Assembly (NCBI GenBank): GCA_947623455.1
Contig: OX392543.1
Span: forward strand, 20,768,757 to 20,832,756
Source of the DNA: Mimachlamys varia
Lineage: Eukaryota; Mollusca; Bivalvia; Pectinida; Pectinidae
DNA length: 64,000 bases
Direction: 5' to 3'
A program made the translations under genes and the position numbers. The notes under the pieces were generated by a model that saw only the letters and a program-made list of their open reading frames with translations, ran no database searches and was not told the DNA's origin. Shown piece by piece: positions 25,441 through 38,012 of the stretch. Within the stretch, counting starts at the first letter, position 1; each line of letters begins with the position of its first letter.

Positions 25441-26756
25441 GTTAATTTATTAGGTATATGATAAATATTTGAATGTATGGATAATATAAATCGGGAAAAA
25501 AATTATATATTTTCAAGTTTTCATAAATCACTTTTGGAAAATGTTTTTCAACTGTAAAGAAGTTTCCTTTTAAATCCAAAAATTGCTATGTTATTTTGAA
25601 CCTAGAAACTTTACTAAACTTAATTTGCAAGAATTTACATACTTACCAACTTTTTAAAATTTCCATTGGGGAGATTACGCGTGCTCAGAATTGAAAACAA
25701 AAATAATATGTATACATACATGTACATATAGGAAAAATAACACTTGTAAAGGGCTTCATTTGAGCTCTTCGTTCAGATGAAATCATCAGATCTTTAAAAA
25801 ATAGGAACAGTTAAGCAGTCTCCAAAGTTGAAAATGCAACATTTTAGGGTCCAAAATCGGAATCACCCGCCTAAATAGGGAGGGTTGGCAAGTATGAATC
25901 TATTGTATATCCAACAACTTCTATTTCTAAATTGACCTTTGTATTGATTGACTGTGTATTGAATGTCTGACTGCACATGTGTATAGAATTCCTTCCTACT
26001 TCCTGCCATCTTCCGATTTTCATTTTAATTTTACGATTCAGTGACTTAACATCAATTTCAATTTATATTTTCCGTTGAGGTGATACGGGTTTCGACATCG
26101 CATTGACTTTTTAATCAGAAAGAAAAATACATCCAAAGTTTGTGGAAGCCCACAGCTATGATCATTATCAAGAGTTTACATGAGGTAGATCAATACCAGC
26201 ATCGATGATGACTTCATTATATCGCAATTTTTTTTGCAATTTCATAAATGAGAGAAGAGACATGTCTGCATGTCTTCTACCGGAGGTAAGGATTTATGAT
26301 ACCTTCATTAGCTATAGTGTTAATATCAATCATAGACATTTTGTGTGACAGTAGGGTTTCAGACCTCGATATCAGCAACTATAATGAAGCATTACAGACT
26401 GCTCTCGTTTGAAAGATTTTTTTATAAATTTTGAAAGTAACCCATTTATACCTGAAAAGACTTAAGAGTTTAAATCTCTTGTACAATATATATCAAAAAC
26501 CTGCCTAAATTTTTAATATTTTTTTTTTTTATAGATATCTACTTGCTGCTGTATTCTACTTTCACATCTGTATTAAGAAGTCCAAATGTGGTTTCTTATT
26601 ATAGGTGGTTTCATTATACAGGTTTTTTATGCAAAAATTATCATGGTCTCTTAATACTATGCAGATGAACTCTTTCGTTATACAGGTTTTTGTAACAATG
26701 AAATGCTTGAAATATGTAACATTTACTATAATATTTTTTTTGTAATCATTTTGTGG

Positions 26757-27170
26757 TCTCTTTATAGAGCTTATCACATTGTGGTCTCTTTATGGAGGTA
26801 ATCACACTGTGGCCTCTTTATGGAGGTAATCAAATTGTGGTCTCTCTATGGAGGTATCACATTGTGGTCTCTTTATAGAGGTTATCACACTGTGGCCTCT
26901 TTATGGAGGTAATCACATTGTGGTCTCTTTATGGAGGTAATCACATTGTGGTCTCTTTATGGAGGTAATCACATTTTGGCCTCTTTATGGAGGTAATCAC
27001 ATTTTGGCCTCTATATGGAGGTATTCACATTGTGGCCTCTTTATGGAGGTAATCACATTGTGGCCTCTTTATGGAGGTATTCACATTGTGGCCTCTTTAT
27101 GGAGGTAATCATACTGTGGTCTCTATGGAGGTAATCATACTGTGGTCTCTTTATGAAAGGTATCATATTG
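26757..27170. repeat. 28-bp minisatellite, about 15 units
   Basis: TCACATTGTGGTCTCTTTAT plus GGAGGTAA recurs with a 28-base period, with small variants (GGCC for GGTC). Confidence 0.9.
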
Positions 27171-27917
27171 TGCTTAGTTGATTAACTGTCTTTAAATATC
27201 AATCTTCCCTGTAAAAAATATGTACACAAGATAATTATATTCTTTTTTTTTTTCAAAGCCATTAACAAAGTTTGTGTTGTGGGTGATTTTAATTTCCTGC
27301 CATAATGATAGGTTAATTGATATTGAATGGCACCCTCCCTAGATACTCCGACAGAATCTCCCGTTTCCACGCCATCCATTCATACCCCACTGCTCTAAAC
27401 GGTACCAGGGTATTGAAAACTGATGTTTTACCGAGATCAAAAGGTTTTCAAACTACTAATCCCTGTCCAGGCTCCGAATGTGTAGCTTAGGTGTTTGAAG
27501 TCCTATCCTAACCCCAAGGTATGTTCACACCTGCAAGGTGTTTGATAAAGTAGGTAGAATCCATAAAGATTTACAAGCTTTCTGATGAAGGTGATGTTGT
27601 AGATGTTACGCACGAGTGTAACGTTTTAATAGATGCCCGAGATCATACAGGTATCCCATAATACATCATAATACTTGTCGGATTAAACTTAAATAGGCAG
27701 AGTCACAAAAAGATCTAGGAACAGGAAATAGTACTCAAATGTGGCTATACTAAAACCTTAGTGATGAACTATAATCTTTTCAAGGACCAGTTAATATATA
27801 ATTTTTTTAGGAAGTGACAAGATTTTAGATTTCATAATTCTGTGTATCTTTCTGTTGATGTCTGTTGAAATAAACTATCTGTAGAATTGAAAATGTTTTC
27901 TTTAATTCATATTTCAT

Positions 27918-28065
27918 TTGATTTACAACAAAAAAGGATTTGGGTTTGAATACTGTGAAGCCAAAACTAGAAATAAAAACAGAACAAACAAAAATGAAAA
28001 ATAGATTTACAACAAAAAAAGGATTGGGTTTGAAAACTTTGAAATTAAAAAAAAAAAAAAAAAAC
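27918..28065. repeat. Two-copy repeat, about 90 bp
   Basis: GATTTACAACAAAAAAGGAT followed by GGGTTTGAA occurs at about 27919 and again at about 28003, ending in an A-run. Confidence 0.7.
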
Positions 28066-28509
28066 CAAAACAAATAAAGCTATTAGCTTCTTTTTCTGTC
28101 TGAATTTGAATATTGACATGCATGTACCAAACTTCATCTCATGTCAATACCTTTGTCACGTTTTTGTCCACGTTGTAAGGTAACACGAACATGCTTTTTC
28201 ATGTCTGACCTTTAATCAGACGAAATGAACTTACATGAAGATATATTTCAGCATGCAATGTCGTGACAGTGTCTCCAGCTAATGGTCACTGTGACATCGA
28301 CTTGCTGTATGTCGGTTTTACTATTAGTATCGACTGGAGCAAGCCGCACATGCAAATATCTAATTACATTGAAGAGTAAAGGATATATAACTCCATAAAA
28401 AGGAGAGTTCGCATGTCTGCGAGATGCCATATGAACAAGCATCGTTATTAATTACCATATTTTTCCTTCAGGCAGAAAAAGAGTAAAAAGTCAGCTTGAT
28501 TTTATGTAT

Positions 28510-28612
28510 TACTCATGGGTTAGGTCAACCATGCTGACAGATTTGAAGTCTTCTAATTCAAAGGTTGGACTAGTTCATCATGAAATTTCACGGGGGGGGG
28601 GGGGGGGGGTTG
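28510..28612 (+). repeat. 88-bp fold-back element (forward) with terminal G-run expanded to 18
   Basis: ATTTGAAGTCTTCTAATTCA, AAGGTTGGACTAGTTCATCA and TGAAATTTCAC are followed by 18 G (28592-28609) exactly where other copies have GGGG. Confidence 0.85.
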
Positions 28613-28760
28613 GATTCTACTACTAGCCCTCCACCTCTCAGGGTTACGAGTTCCAAACCCACATGGGGCAGTTGCCAGATACTGTATGACCGTAGGTTGG
28701 TGGTTATTCTTCGGGTACTCCAGCTTTCCTCCACCTCAAAAACATAACCCAAACCATGCA
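28612..28760 (+). mobile_element. 5'-truncated SINE fragment
   Basis: ATTCTACTACTAGCCCTCCA, then GGTTACGAGTTCCAAACCC and a CTTTCCTCCACCTC tail match the SINE at 55711 but lack the A-box end. It begins directly at the end of an 18-G run. Confidence 0.75.
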
Positions 28761-28833
28761 TTCTCCGATAAATTTAGAGTCATATTTGAGCTTTACCAAG
28801 TGAAAAACACAGGGTAAATTAGTCCAATTTTAC

Positions 28834-28917
28834 TGATTTAACCCCTGAACACAATTTTGGATTCTTCCAATTAAAGATTGGAATAGTTCAGTTTGAAATT
28901 TCAGGGGTGAATGAAAT
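28834..28917 (+). repeat. 88-bp fold-back element (forward)
   Basis: GATTTAACCCCTGAACACAA to TTTCAGGGGTGAATGAAAT; its end overlaps the start of the next, reverse copy. Confidence 0.85.
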
Positions 28918-28997
28918 TACCCCAGATATTTCATAATGAATTATTCCAACCTTTGAATTGGGAGAGTTCAAATGTGTCTTCAGGGGTGAACAAGTTG
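28912..28997 (-). repeat. 88-bp fold-back element (reverse)
   Basis: TGAAATTACCCCAGATATTT to CTTCAGGGGTGAACAAGTTG; forms a head-to-head pair with the previous copy. Confidence 0.88.
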
Positions 28998-29731
28998 AAT
29001 AGGCAGAGGTAAATGAGTTCAGGACACTGAATTGGCTTAAAACCTTTCAACGTCAAGATGGCAGCCAAAATTTATATCTCTGACAGCGTTTTGTAAACAA
29101 CACCATCAAGATGGTTTTATAGCACGGACCAAGACAACAGGTTTTTGTCTGTCAGATAAGATGGAATGGTGAGGAGGATTTAGGGGGTATCCGAGTACTT
29201 TAGCCAATTATAAAAGATACAGGGAAAAGTCGGATATGAGCGGGCTATCAGGTTTCAATGATAACGGACTGTAATTGTGGCCGCTATCATACTGTTTTAT
29301 CTACAATACTACCTTTCCAGAATATTAATAGGTCTTAACTGTCATTGTTGGTTTCGATATGAAATTTTTTGGTTTAATAATTGCTCATTGCCTTCCACCA
29401 CAATTGTGTTCAATGGTAAGTTCAATATCAGCTGATATGTGACAGGTTTAAGTCTGATTATAAGTTTAAACAGAGTTTATTCAACAGAAGGCGAAATCGA
29501 CATAAATGAACATTTAGGATTTGAAAACAAGTCAATAAAGTAAATATATCAATTAGTCAATTAGTCTCTGATTATTAATTGAGCAAACAATTGTCAAGTT
29601 GAAGCTTGAGTTTTTTTGTTTTTTGTAGATATGATCCATTTATTAAAGTCCTTTACTATAATTGGAATTTATCAACCTGATTAAAATCTTATCTTGATCT
29701 CCGAGCCATTCTGTAAACTTCTCTCTGCTGC

Positions 29732-30019
29732 GTCAAGATCTGACAACATCCTATAGGGGGTCATGTCCCGATGACCTTTGTCGCCTCTTTACTTAATACT
29801 AAAATAATTTTCCAATGACCTGTCATCTTGCAGCATGACATTTCGTCACATTATTCCACATAAACATTTTGGTGACCAAATGACTAAATGTACAAATATG
29901 ATTATGCAAGCTTTGTCGCCTCAAAAATCCACTTTTCAGATTCTGAAAGTAGTAATTTGATTGGCTAATGCAAAAGTTCATCGGACGTGACCCCCTATGG
30001 GATGTTGTCAGATCTTGAC
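29732..30019. mobile_element. MITE with about 40-bp terminal inverted repeats (288 bp)
   Basis: The left arm GTCAAGATCTGACAACATCC then TATAGGGGGTCATGTCCCGATG is answered on the right by CATCGGACGTGACCCCCTAT then GGGATGTTGTCAGATCTTGAC. The interior is AT-rich with no coding capacity. No target duplication is evident. Confidence 0.85.
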
Positions 30020-30332
30020 ACACACTATAAAGTCGAGATCAGATGCAGGCTATCACAAAAGGCAAATACACCAACATACCATGTCTCCGGCATGCATACA
30101 CAACACACACATGGGGGCACATTCTTAAACAAATTAGCTGCTATTAAGGATGCTGAACTTGATCAAACCACATTTAGGATGCAAATCATGTATGGGAAGA
30201 AAACTCATTTTTCAAATATTTTATGAATTGATATACTATAAAAGATCACAGAGACAAAAATTTCAAAAGCAGGGATCTGAGTATGTAACAGCAATATAAG
30301 GGCCATGCAAGGATTTTAAAACAAGGACGTCT

Positions 30333-30435
30333 GACTCATTCAGCCCTGAAATTTCTTAATGAACTACTCTAACTTTTGATTTGGATGAGTTCAAATGTGT
30401 CTTGGGGGGGGGGGGGGGGGGGGGTGATGTGTTAA
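30333..30435 (-). repeat. 88-bp fold-back element (reverse) with terminal G-run expanded to 21
   Basis: GACTCATTCAGCCCTGAAAT, GAGTTCAAATGTGTCTT, then 21 G (30404-30424), then TGATGTGTTAA. Confidence 0.9.
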
Positions 30436-31985
30436 GAGTGAAGAGATTGTGTCTAGAGGAGATATTTTCCCTAATGGTTGTCATCAATACCTTCAAGATA
30501 CATAAATTTTCTTCTCAGACAGTCTGATCAGCACCGAGGTCAGTGGGAAGTTTGACTACAAAATCCATGTCAATTTAATGCTTGTATTATGACTCCTCAA
30601 CATGGATACGTCAATATACATGGTTGATTTTGCCGCCTGTAGTGTCTTTTCGTTTCTTTGTGGCCGAAAGGATTTATGGAACTTGTGACGCTTTCATGCT
30701 GCGAGTGTTATAGAAACTTGTAACAAAAGCAAGGATAAAACTGGATTTGATTGACAGGTATATTTGTCTCATCATACTTACAGCGGCAAGGAGGGAAATA
30801 AAAAACTCGCAACATCTCCATAAAGGTCGGAGTTCTTTTAAATCTCACAACAGACTGGAGTTATTGTTCGTGACGGAACACTCGGAATTAACTCCAAGTG
30901 TTTTATTCAGTGTGGTGATCAATTTTGATTAATATATAATCCAGAAGTTGTTTCAATCAATTTCAACATAACATATAAAGTTTGGACTTGTTTTAATCAC
31001 AATGTACCTAAGCTATGATATGGTATGAAGTCACTTCTTTTATTTGCTACTGACAGTTGAACCTTTTATTACCTCAAAGTCTGGGATCATGAAAAACCTC
31101 CGAGCTAATCTGAATATATGAGTTCGGTGAGAAATGTTTTAGTCTGAAGTTTAGCTTGGACTAACGTAAGACTTCTATCTAAACTTTGTGATATACAAGT
31201 GGTTTGTCTGTATAGAGTACCACACTTACATGTATATATATACTGGGAGAGTTTTTCTAAGGTCCGTTTTCATACCATTATCTGATCTAAGAAGGATTTT
31301 ACAGTCAATTAAAATTCTTCGCACATACATGACCATGAACCTATTAAATATGGAAGGCCACAACAAGAAGAACAAGGTTAAGGAGAATATCATACCGAAG
31401 TATCTTAAGTTTGTGCGCTAACACTAAGGCACCAAACAGTGGAGATTGGTCACAACAGCACTTTGTCGAAGTGTTGCTGCCATTGGACTTAAATGAGGGA
31501 GATTTTGAGGGAGATTGGTGAATTTTGGTCAAAATTAGCCAATCAGTTCCCTTCTAATAGGGAGGTTTAATGGGTATGCCTCAATCTGCTATAGCTAGCT
31601 AGACGACAGATTACAAGTTCAGTTTTGTCAGACAAATTAAAATAATTCTAGAAAAAGAAGCTTATATTAGGATGTCTTCCCTGTAATTCAAAATAAAAAG
31701 AAAAGACAGCTAGACCGTTTTATGGGCGGTAATGAAGTACTGATTATTTTCTATGGTTCCTACCTGGAGTCATGGTAACCAAATATTAAACAGAGGTGGG
31801 ATTTCCGTAGTGGGAAGACAGGTTTTAAAGATCTTCCTTGAAATCTTCACACACCTGCCAAATTTGTGAAGAAGTTTTTACTTTTTCTGATAAAAGTTTG
31901 ATGTTTATCCAACGACAATCTTATGAAGAAAAATTAGGTTGCTACAGAAGCAGCTGGTGTTTTGTGTTACCTGGCAACAGGCCAA

Positions 31986-31998
31986 TGCCCCCTGGTGG
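31986..31998 (-). promoter_or_regulatory. CTCF-like core motif
   Basis: The reverse complement reads CCACCAGGGGGCA, matching the CTCF core CCASYAGRKGGCR over all 13 positions. It lies in an otherwise featureless part of the presumed intron 1. Binding is inferred from sequence only. Confidence 0.35.
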
Positions 31999-32504
31999 CA
32001 GATAGTCTAACTACACCTCATGTTTTTATCGTTACAAGCTCAAGTTGAAAGAATTTATCTTTTTCATTTTCATCCCGATCTTGCTATAAGGCTTGTGTAT
32101 TTGGAGGTTGAAACTTATCTGACAAAGTATTTGATCATAATATTGGCAGTATCAGATTTGTATACCAAATTAACCTGATTTTGTACAGGTAATTTAAAAA
32201 GTTTCCTAATCTTCTACAAAAATAAGTTGTCAGTTGATTAATGTTGAGTGCACATCTCCTTAAGATTTATTTTACAATTCTGATATAAAACTATGAATTG
32301 GGAAGTAATTTCGTATAAAGCACCTGTTCATAAGTTGAATGAATTATAATTAATAAGAACTGCTCTCCATGTAAAATAAAACTCAGTGCAAATAGTAGTC
32401 TTCAGTAAAATAATTACTTTGATCAAAACTAAAGGATTAAAACATCAGAACTCCAATCACAATTCATTTACTCTTGCCATCTGATGTCAGCTACCTGAAC
32501 TTCA

Positions 32505-32735
32505 AAATTAAGGGGAGATAACACTGTCGTTAAATTAAGGGGGGATATAACACTTTGTCATTATAGATTAAAAGGAGATAACACTTTGTCATTAAATTAA
32601 AGGGAGATAACACTTTGTCATTAAAATAAGGGGAGGTAACACTTTGCCATTAAATTAAGGAGAGATAAGGCTTTGTCATTAAATAAAAGGGTGATAAGAC
32701 TTTGTCATTAATTTAAGGGGAGATAACACTTTGTT
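32505..32735. repeat. About 30-bp minisatellite, seven to eight units
   Basis: TTAAGGGGAGATAACACTTT followed by GTCATTAAA recurs. Confidence 0.85.
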
Positions 32736-32819
32736 TGCGGAACTAGATTGGATGAATTGCTGGTCACCATTATAATGTATGTAACACAATCAAGGTAGCA
32801 TGTGTATGTAGAAGGTGGG

Positions 32820-32905
32820 TCAGTGGCCCCTAAAGTTTCATAATGAACTATTCTAACCTTTGAATTGGAAGAGTTCAATTGTTTTTTCAGGGGTGAATGA
32901 GTTAA
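32820..32905 (-). repeat. 88-bp fold-back element (reverse)
   Basis: GGCCCCTAAAGTTTCATAAT to TTTTCAGGGGTGAATGAGTT. Confidence 0.88.
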
Positions 32906-34058
32906 ATAATTGTAATTGAATATTGTATTTTTGACAGTTTCATAGACATATATATGTGTGAATATATATAGGCAGAAAGTGTCAGTAAGATGACTGTTGG
33001 AATGGTTCCTAGATGATAGTAAATTATGGTGTTAGGGTGTATAGTGTTATTCGGATGAACTCTGAAAATCTAGGAGGTCTTACAGGTTTATGTGACAGAC
33101 ATGTAGACTATTCAAAAACACAAGCAACAGCCAAAGATGTTTTAATGTGTAATTCAAAGAGATACAACTCCTATTAAACGACAGGATGCTAGGTTTATAT
33201 CTATAAAAGAAATAATTCCATCATCTATCATTTTATGGTATAATATTCAAGTTTTTTGCTTGTTTTAAATTCCAATTCTGTAACTTTGCCAAGATATTGT
33301 ACTTTTGTTAAAGTGAAGATTTGGAGTTTGTTGTAGATATTCTTTGTGATATGATCCTATTGTATCTTTCCTACCCATCAATCTGAACTCTGTGACCTTA
33401 TCTTAAGTTACCACTTGAGCTCATTTCAAGAACTACATCCTTATAATATTTCCGATAAAGGGAGATAACCGGATCCATAAAAGAAAGTAGAGTTTTTACG
33501 ATTTCTGAACATAATGCCGTTCGAGATTAGAGTTGTGAGTTTGATATCAGACACTATCAGGCCTGTGATGCGCTGGAAGTAGGAATGTCCTCTTATCAAG
33601 GTATAACAGTCCAAAATCTTCTGTACTTTGTCGAAATCCTTATCTTAATATTTCAGCCCAGAATCTTCACTTGCTTGGTCGGCTGGATTTGCCACTTACC
33701 GAGACAAGGAGGTTTTCTTATTTTTGCCATGTCTTAGCTGTCATCCGATTCAAGAGTGAAGATGATCATCTGGGTAATCCCAGGTCGGAGGTCAAGAAGC
33801 TTCTCAGTGACCTGGATGCTTGTGGCCAAACACTAAATGTCATGATATCTAATTTCTAAATGAAGCCGTCTGCTGCTTTCGGTCAAGTTGACATTTTTGC
33901 CATCAAATGTGTCTGAGAAATTTTAGTGCAAATGGTTTTACTACATGTTTAGACAAGGAAAGGTGCTCTCTTTCATTCCTTTTCAAGGTGAAATGTAAAT
34001 TGGAAAAAATAGAAATAGAGTTATTGAGTAGGCTATAGTGCTGTGGAATGTTATTTTA

Positions 34059-34977
34059 CAGACACCCGATTTAAAAGACATCTTGTGCTATACAGTAAAC
34101 CTGACTTTACTGACACTTGACTTTAAGGACATCCTGTAATATACAGTAAAACCTGACTTTACTGACAACTGACTTTGAGGACATCCTGTAATATACAGTA
34201 AAACCTAACTTTACTGACACCTGACTTTGAGGACATCCTGTAATATACAGTAAAACCTGACTTTACTGACACTTGACTTTAAGGACATTCAGTAATATAC
34301 AGTAAAACCTGACTTTACTGACACCTGACTTTAAGGACATTCTGTAATTTACACTAAAACCTGACTTTACTGACACCTGACCTTTATGACATCCTGTAAT
34401 ATACAGTAAAACCTGACTTTACTGACACCTGACTTTAAGGACATTCTGTAATTTACACTAAAACCTGACTTTACTGACACCTGACCTTTATGACATCCTG
34501 TAATATACAGTAAAACCTGACTTTACTGACACTTGACTTTGAGGACATCCTGTAATATACAGTAAAACCTGACTTTACTGACACCTGACTTTAAGGACAT
34601 TCTGTAATTTACACTAAAACCTGACTTTACTGACACCTGACCTTTATGACATCCTGTAATATACAGTAAAACCTGACTTTACTGACACCTGACTTTAAGG
34701 ACATTCTGTAATTTACACTAAAACCTGACTTTACTGACACCTGACTTTCAGGACATCCTGTAATATACAGTAAAACCTGACTTTACTGAAACCTGACTTT
34801 AAGGACATTCAGTAATATACAGTAAAAATTAACTGACTTTAAGGACATTCTGTAATATACACTAAAACTTGACTTTACTGACACCTGACTTTAAGGACAT
34901 CCTGTAATATACACTAAAACCTGACTTTACTGACACCTGACTTTAAGGACATTCTGTAATACACAGTTATTTGTGTA
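34059..34977. repeat. 52-bp minisatellite, about 17 units, with higher-order structure
   Basis: The unit is TGTAATATACAGTAAAACCT then GACTTTACTGACACCTGAC then TTTAAGGACATCC; TGTAAT starts at 34135 and 34187. From about 34339 two variants alternate (ATACAGTAAAA versus TTACACTAAAA), giving a 104-bp higher-order unit. Each unit holds CAGTAAA/TTTACTG as a short inverted repeat and resembles the end of a TA-flanked transposon. Confidence 0.92.
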
Positions 34978-35689
34978 TCTTCACCAACTTTACCCAAAAT
35001 GTATTTTCATTTCAAGAAGGGGTTTACTTAAAGGTGTTTACAAGAGTCACTTAGAGCAGAACTTTTACAGGACGTAATCAGTGGTAGATTTAAATCAATT
35101 CATGAAAGCAAAGATTGATATATTTATCATTATAGTTGTACTCAAGTTTCTAGCCCATGGGCGTTTTGCTCAGTCTTAAAAGCTTTAAGATTGAAAGGTC
35201 ATTTGTATTTCAACTATTTATGCTGGAAGATTAGTATTATGTAATGGTTGATAGCCAAGTACAAATCCATTGATAACACACCTTATCTTTTTACAACACT
35301 TTTTGTCCATGATCTGTAGTGCATTCAGGGTCGCTCAAAAGCTTTTGTATCTGTCAACATTTTCAAACGTTATGTAAACCTAGATTGTGTACTGTTGTAT
35401 CTCACTGAGTAAGATGAATATTTGTTAGAGTGTGCACAGTGTCAACAAGAAAATGGCCTGAATTATCTGCTATTTGATATCAGGATTTTTAAACCCTTCT
35501 TGTCAGTTTTGATTGAGTTTCCAACAATCATTTTGAATAGTAACTAATGGATACTAAGACAAGAATTACTTAAAACTTGAATCCTATTCAAAATTTGAGA
35601 CTTAAATAATTCATTTGTATTCATCTTTTTGTAGTGAATTTAAGTGTGCAATACTCATTAGATAATCTTAAAACATTAATTTATTCAAC

Positions 35690-35860
35690 ATTTAATTGTT
35701 AGTATTCAACATTCAATATTCATTTTGATTGTATTGAACACTCAAAATTCAACATTCAGTATTCATTATAAAATACATGTATTCACCATTCAAAATTCAA
35801 CATTCAGTATTCGTTACAAATTACATATATTCACCATTCAAAATTCAATCTTCAAGATTC
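35690..35860. repeat. ATTCAACATTCA-type repeat, about 56 bp
   Basis: CACCATTCAAAATTCAACAT and CAGTATTCATTA words recur two to three times. Confidence 0.7.
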
Positions 35861-36071
35861 ATTGTCGACAAGGTTTTCAATATTAAACTCTCAAAATTTG
35901 ACGTCAGCTCTTAAACGTAAAAGTTAAAATATACCAAAGAAGCTGTCGATTAAAATATTTCGCTATTTCTAATCACCACATGAACTGTCAACTACCGGAC
36001 AAGTGCCTAACCAACTTTCTGTTATGTTGGCTCTATAATTAGGCTGTGATTGAGAGGCGAGATCTTATCAC

Positions 36072-36156
36072 CAGTTTACCCCTAAAATATCATTATGAAC
36101 TAGTCCAACCTCTGAATTGGAAGAGTTCAAATGTAACTTGAGTGGTGAATGAGTTG
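36072..36156 (-). repeat. 88-bp fold-back element (reverse)
   Basis: CAGTTTACCCCTAAAATATC to GAGTGGTGAATGAGTTG. Confidence 0.85.
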
Positions 36157-37060
36157 ATATGGTGACATCATTAGCACGAAGGCACAGATCCACTTCTCTG
36201 TAGCTTAAACCCCTGTGTTAGATTCAAGTCATGTCCGCCATGCTGAAAAGTTCTGTCGTGAGATTGGCAGTGGCCTTAATGAAGTTCTCGTTTGGACATT
36301 GGTCATTTCCTGTCGGCTTGTTTGATCAAGGTTAACACCCGACTTCATGGTTACTCCTGTACCCACTAATTACAGTGGTCACTATCTATACATATATATA
36401 GCTGTATTAATGAGTTATATGATTGATATAATTCATAGAATTGTGCTTAATTTGATATCTAAATTAGGAATATAATTTGTGGTTGGTTATTATCCTGTGA
36501 GTTAATTATAATGACAGGATATTTACCACCAAGAGATCCTGATGCTGACTTCTGTTGATTCTAAGAGAGCTTCCGTTGCATACAGTATATAACTATAACA
36601 CTATGTCAATGGCCGAACATGTGATTGTTACACAAATGATCTAGCTAGGGTAAACTGAAGGTCTTACAATCACTACAAGCAATTATTGTCACATATATAT
36701 TGTACAGTATAATATTAACTGTAATCTAGGGTAAAATAAAGGTTTAACAATCGCTACAAGCAATAATTGTTCATGGTAGGTCTGTAATTCCAATTATATT
36801 GAAGTGTATGGTGATTTTAAGGATAAAGATCTTACAACGAATTGCTACTAGAAATTGTAGTTCATTAATTGCTGTACGTGATTACATTTAATGCTTTGAT
36901 GCTGCATGACAGGTATCGCAATTATTGTTCATTCCAATACTTTTCTTAAAAGTGCATGGACATTTAAAGCATCCTAGCAGATCATAATTAAATACATTTT
37001 ATCTGACTTTGTCCTCGATACTTTTGAACATGTACCTTCTTAGTCTTTTCCCTGTTGTTA

Positions 37061-37147
37061 AATTATCCACCCCAAAAGACACATTTGAACTCTTCCAATT
37101 CAAAAGTTGGAACAGTTAATTATGAGATATCAGGGGTACATGGGTTA
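37061..37147 (+). repeat. 88-bp fold-back element (forward)
   Basis: AATTATCCACCCCAAAAGAC to ATCAGGGGTACATGGGTTAA. Confidence 0.85.
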
Positions 37148-37189
37148 AAGTGGTTTTATTTTCCTGTTCTATTCATGAAGTATGACATT

Positions 37190-38012
37190 CAAGTCCCAGT
37201 CTTCAATTATTTGTGTCCCAGACTTTAATTAGTTCTGTCCCAGACTTTAATAGTTCTGACCCTGTATTTAATTAGTCCTGTCCCAGAATTTAACTAGTTC
37301 TGTCCCAGACTTTAATTAGTCCTGTCCCAGACTTTAATTATTTGTGTCCCAGACTTTAATTAGTTCTGTCCCAGACTTTAATAGTTCTGACCCTGTATTT
37401 AATTAGTCCTGTCCCAGAATTTAATTAGTTCTGTTCCAGACTTTAATAGTCCTGTCCCAGACTTTAATTATTCGTGTCCCAGACTTTAACTAGTCCTGTC
37501 CCAGACTTTCATTATTTGTGTCCCAGACTTTAATTATTTGTGTCCCAGACTTCAATTAGTAGGTCGTATCCCAGATGTTAATTAGTCCTGTCCCATACTA
37601 CTTAGTCCTGTCCCAGAATTTAACTAGTTCTGTCCCAGACGTTAATCAGTTCTGTCCCAGACTTTAACTAGTTCTGTCCCAGGCTTTAACTACCATGTAG
37701 TTCTGTCCCAGACTTTAACTAGTTCTGTCCCAGACGTTAATCAGTTCTGTCCCAGACTTTAACTAGTTCTGTCCCAGACTTTAACTACCATGTAGTTCTG
37801 TCCCAGACTTTATAACTAGTTCTGTCCCAGACGTTAATCAGTTCTGTCCCAGACTTTAACTACCATGTAGTTCTGTCCCAGACTTTAACTAGTTCTGTCC
37901 CAGACTTTAACTACCATGTAGTTCTGTCCCAGACTTTAACTAGTTCTGTCCCAGACTTTAACTACCATGTAGTTCTGTCCCAGACTTTAACTACCATGTT
38001 GTTCTGTCCCAT
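37190..38012. repeat. 22-29-bp minisatellite, over 30 units, TTCTGTCCCAGACTTTAA
   Basis: The unit TTCTGTCCCAGACTTTAACT with AG or ACCATGTAG linkers recurs more than 30 times. The 3' half alternates 22-base and 29-base units, a higher-order pattern. It lies about 730 bases upstream of exon A. Confidence 0.92.

Noticed and set aside
27270..27320. Reading VCVVGDFNFLP, like the endonuclease motif of non-LTR retrotransposons
   Set aside because: The frame stops immediately and no other endonuclease or reverse-transcriptase motifs are found nearby; probably chance or a very old remnant.
33671..33859. 62-codon open frame after an acceptor-like TATTTCAG
   Set aside because: No homology recognised and no fitting donor or phase; treated as chance.
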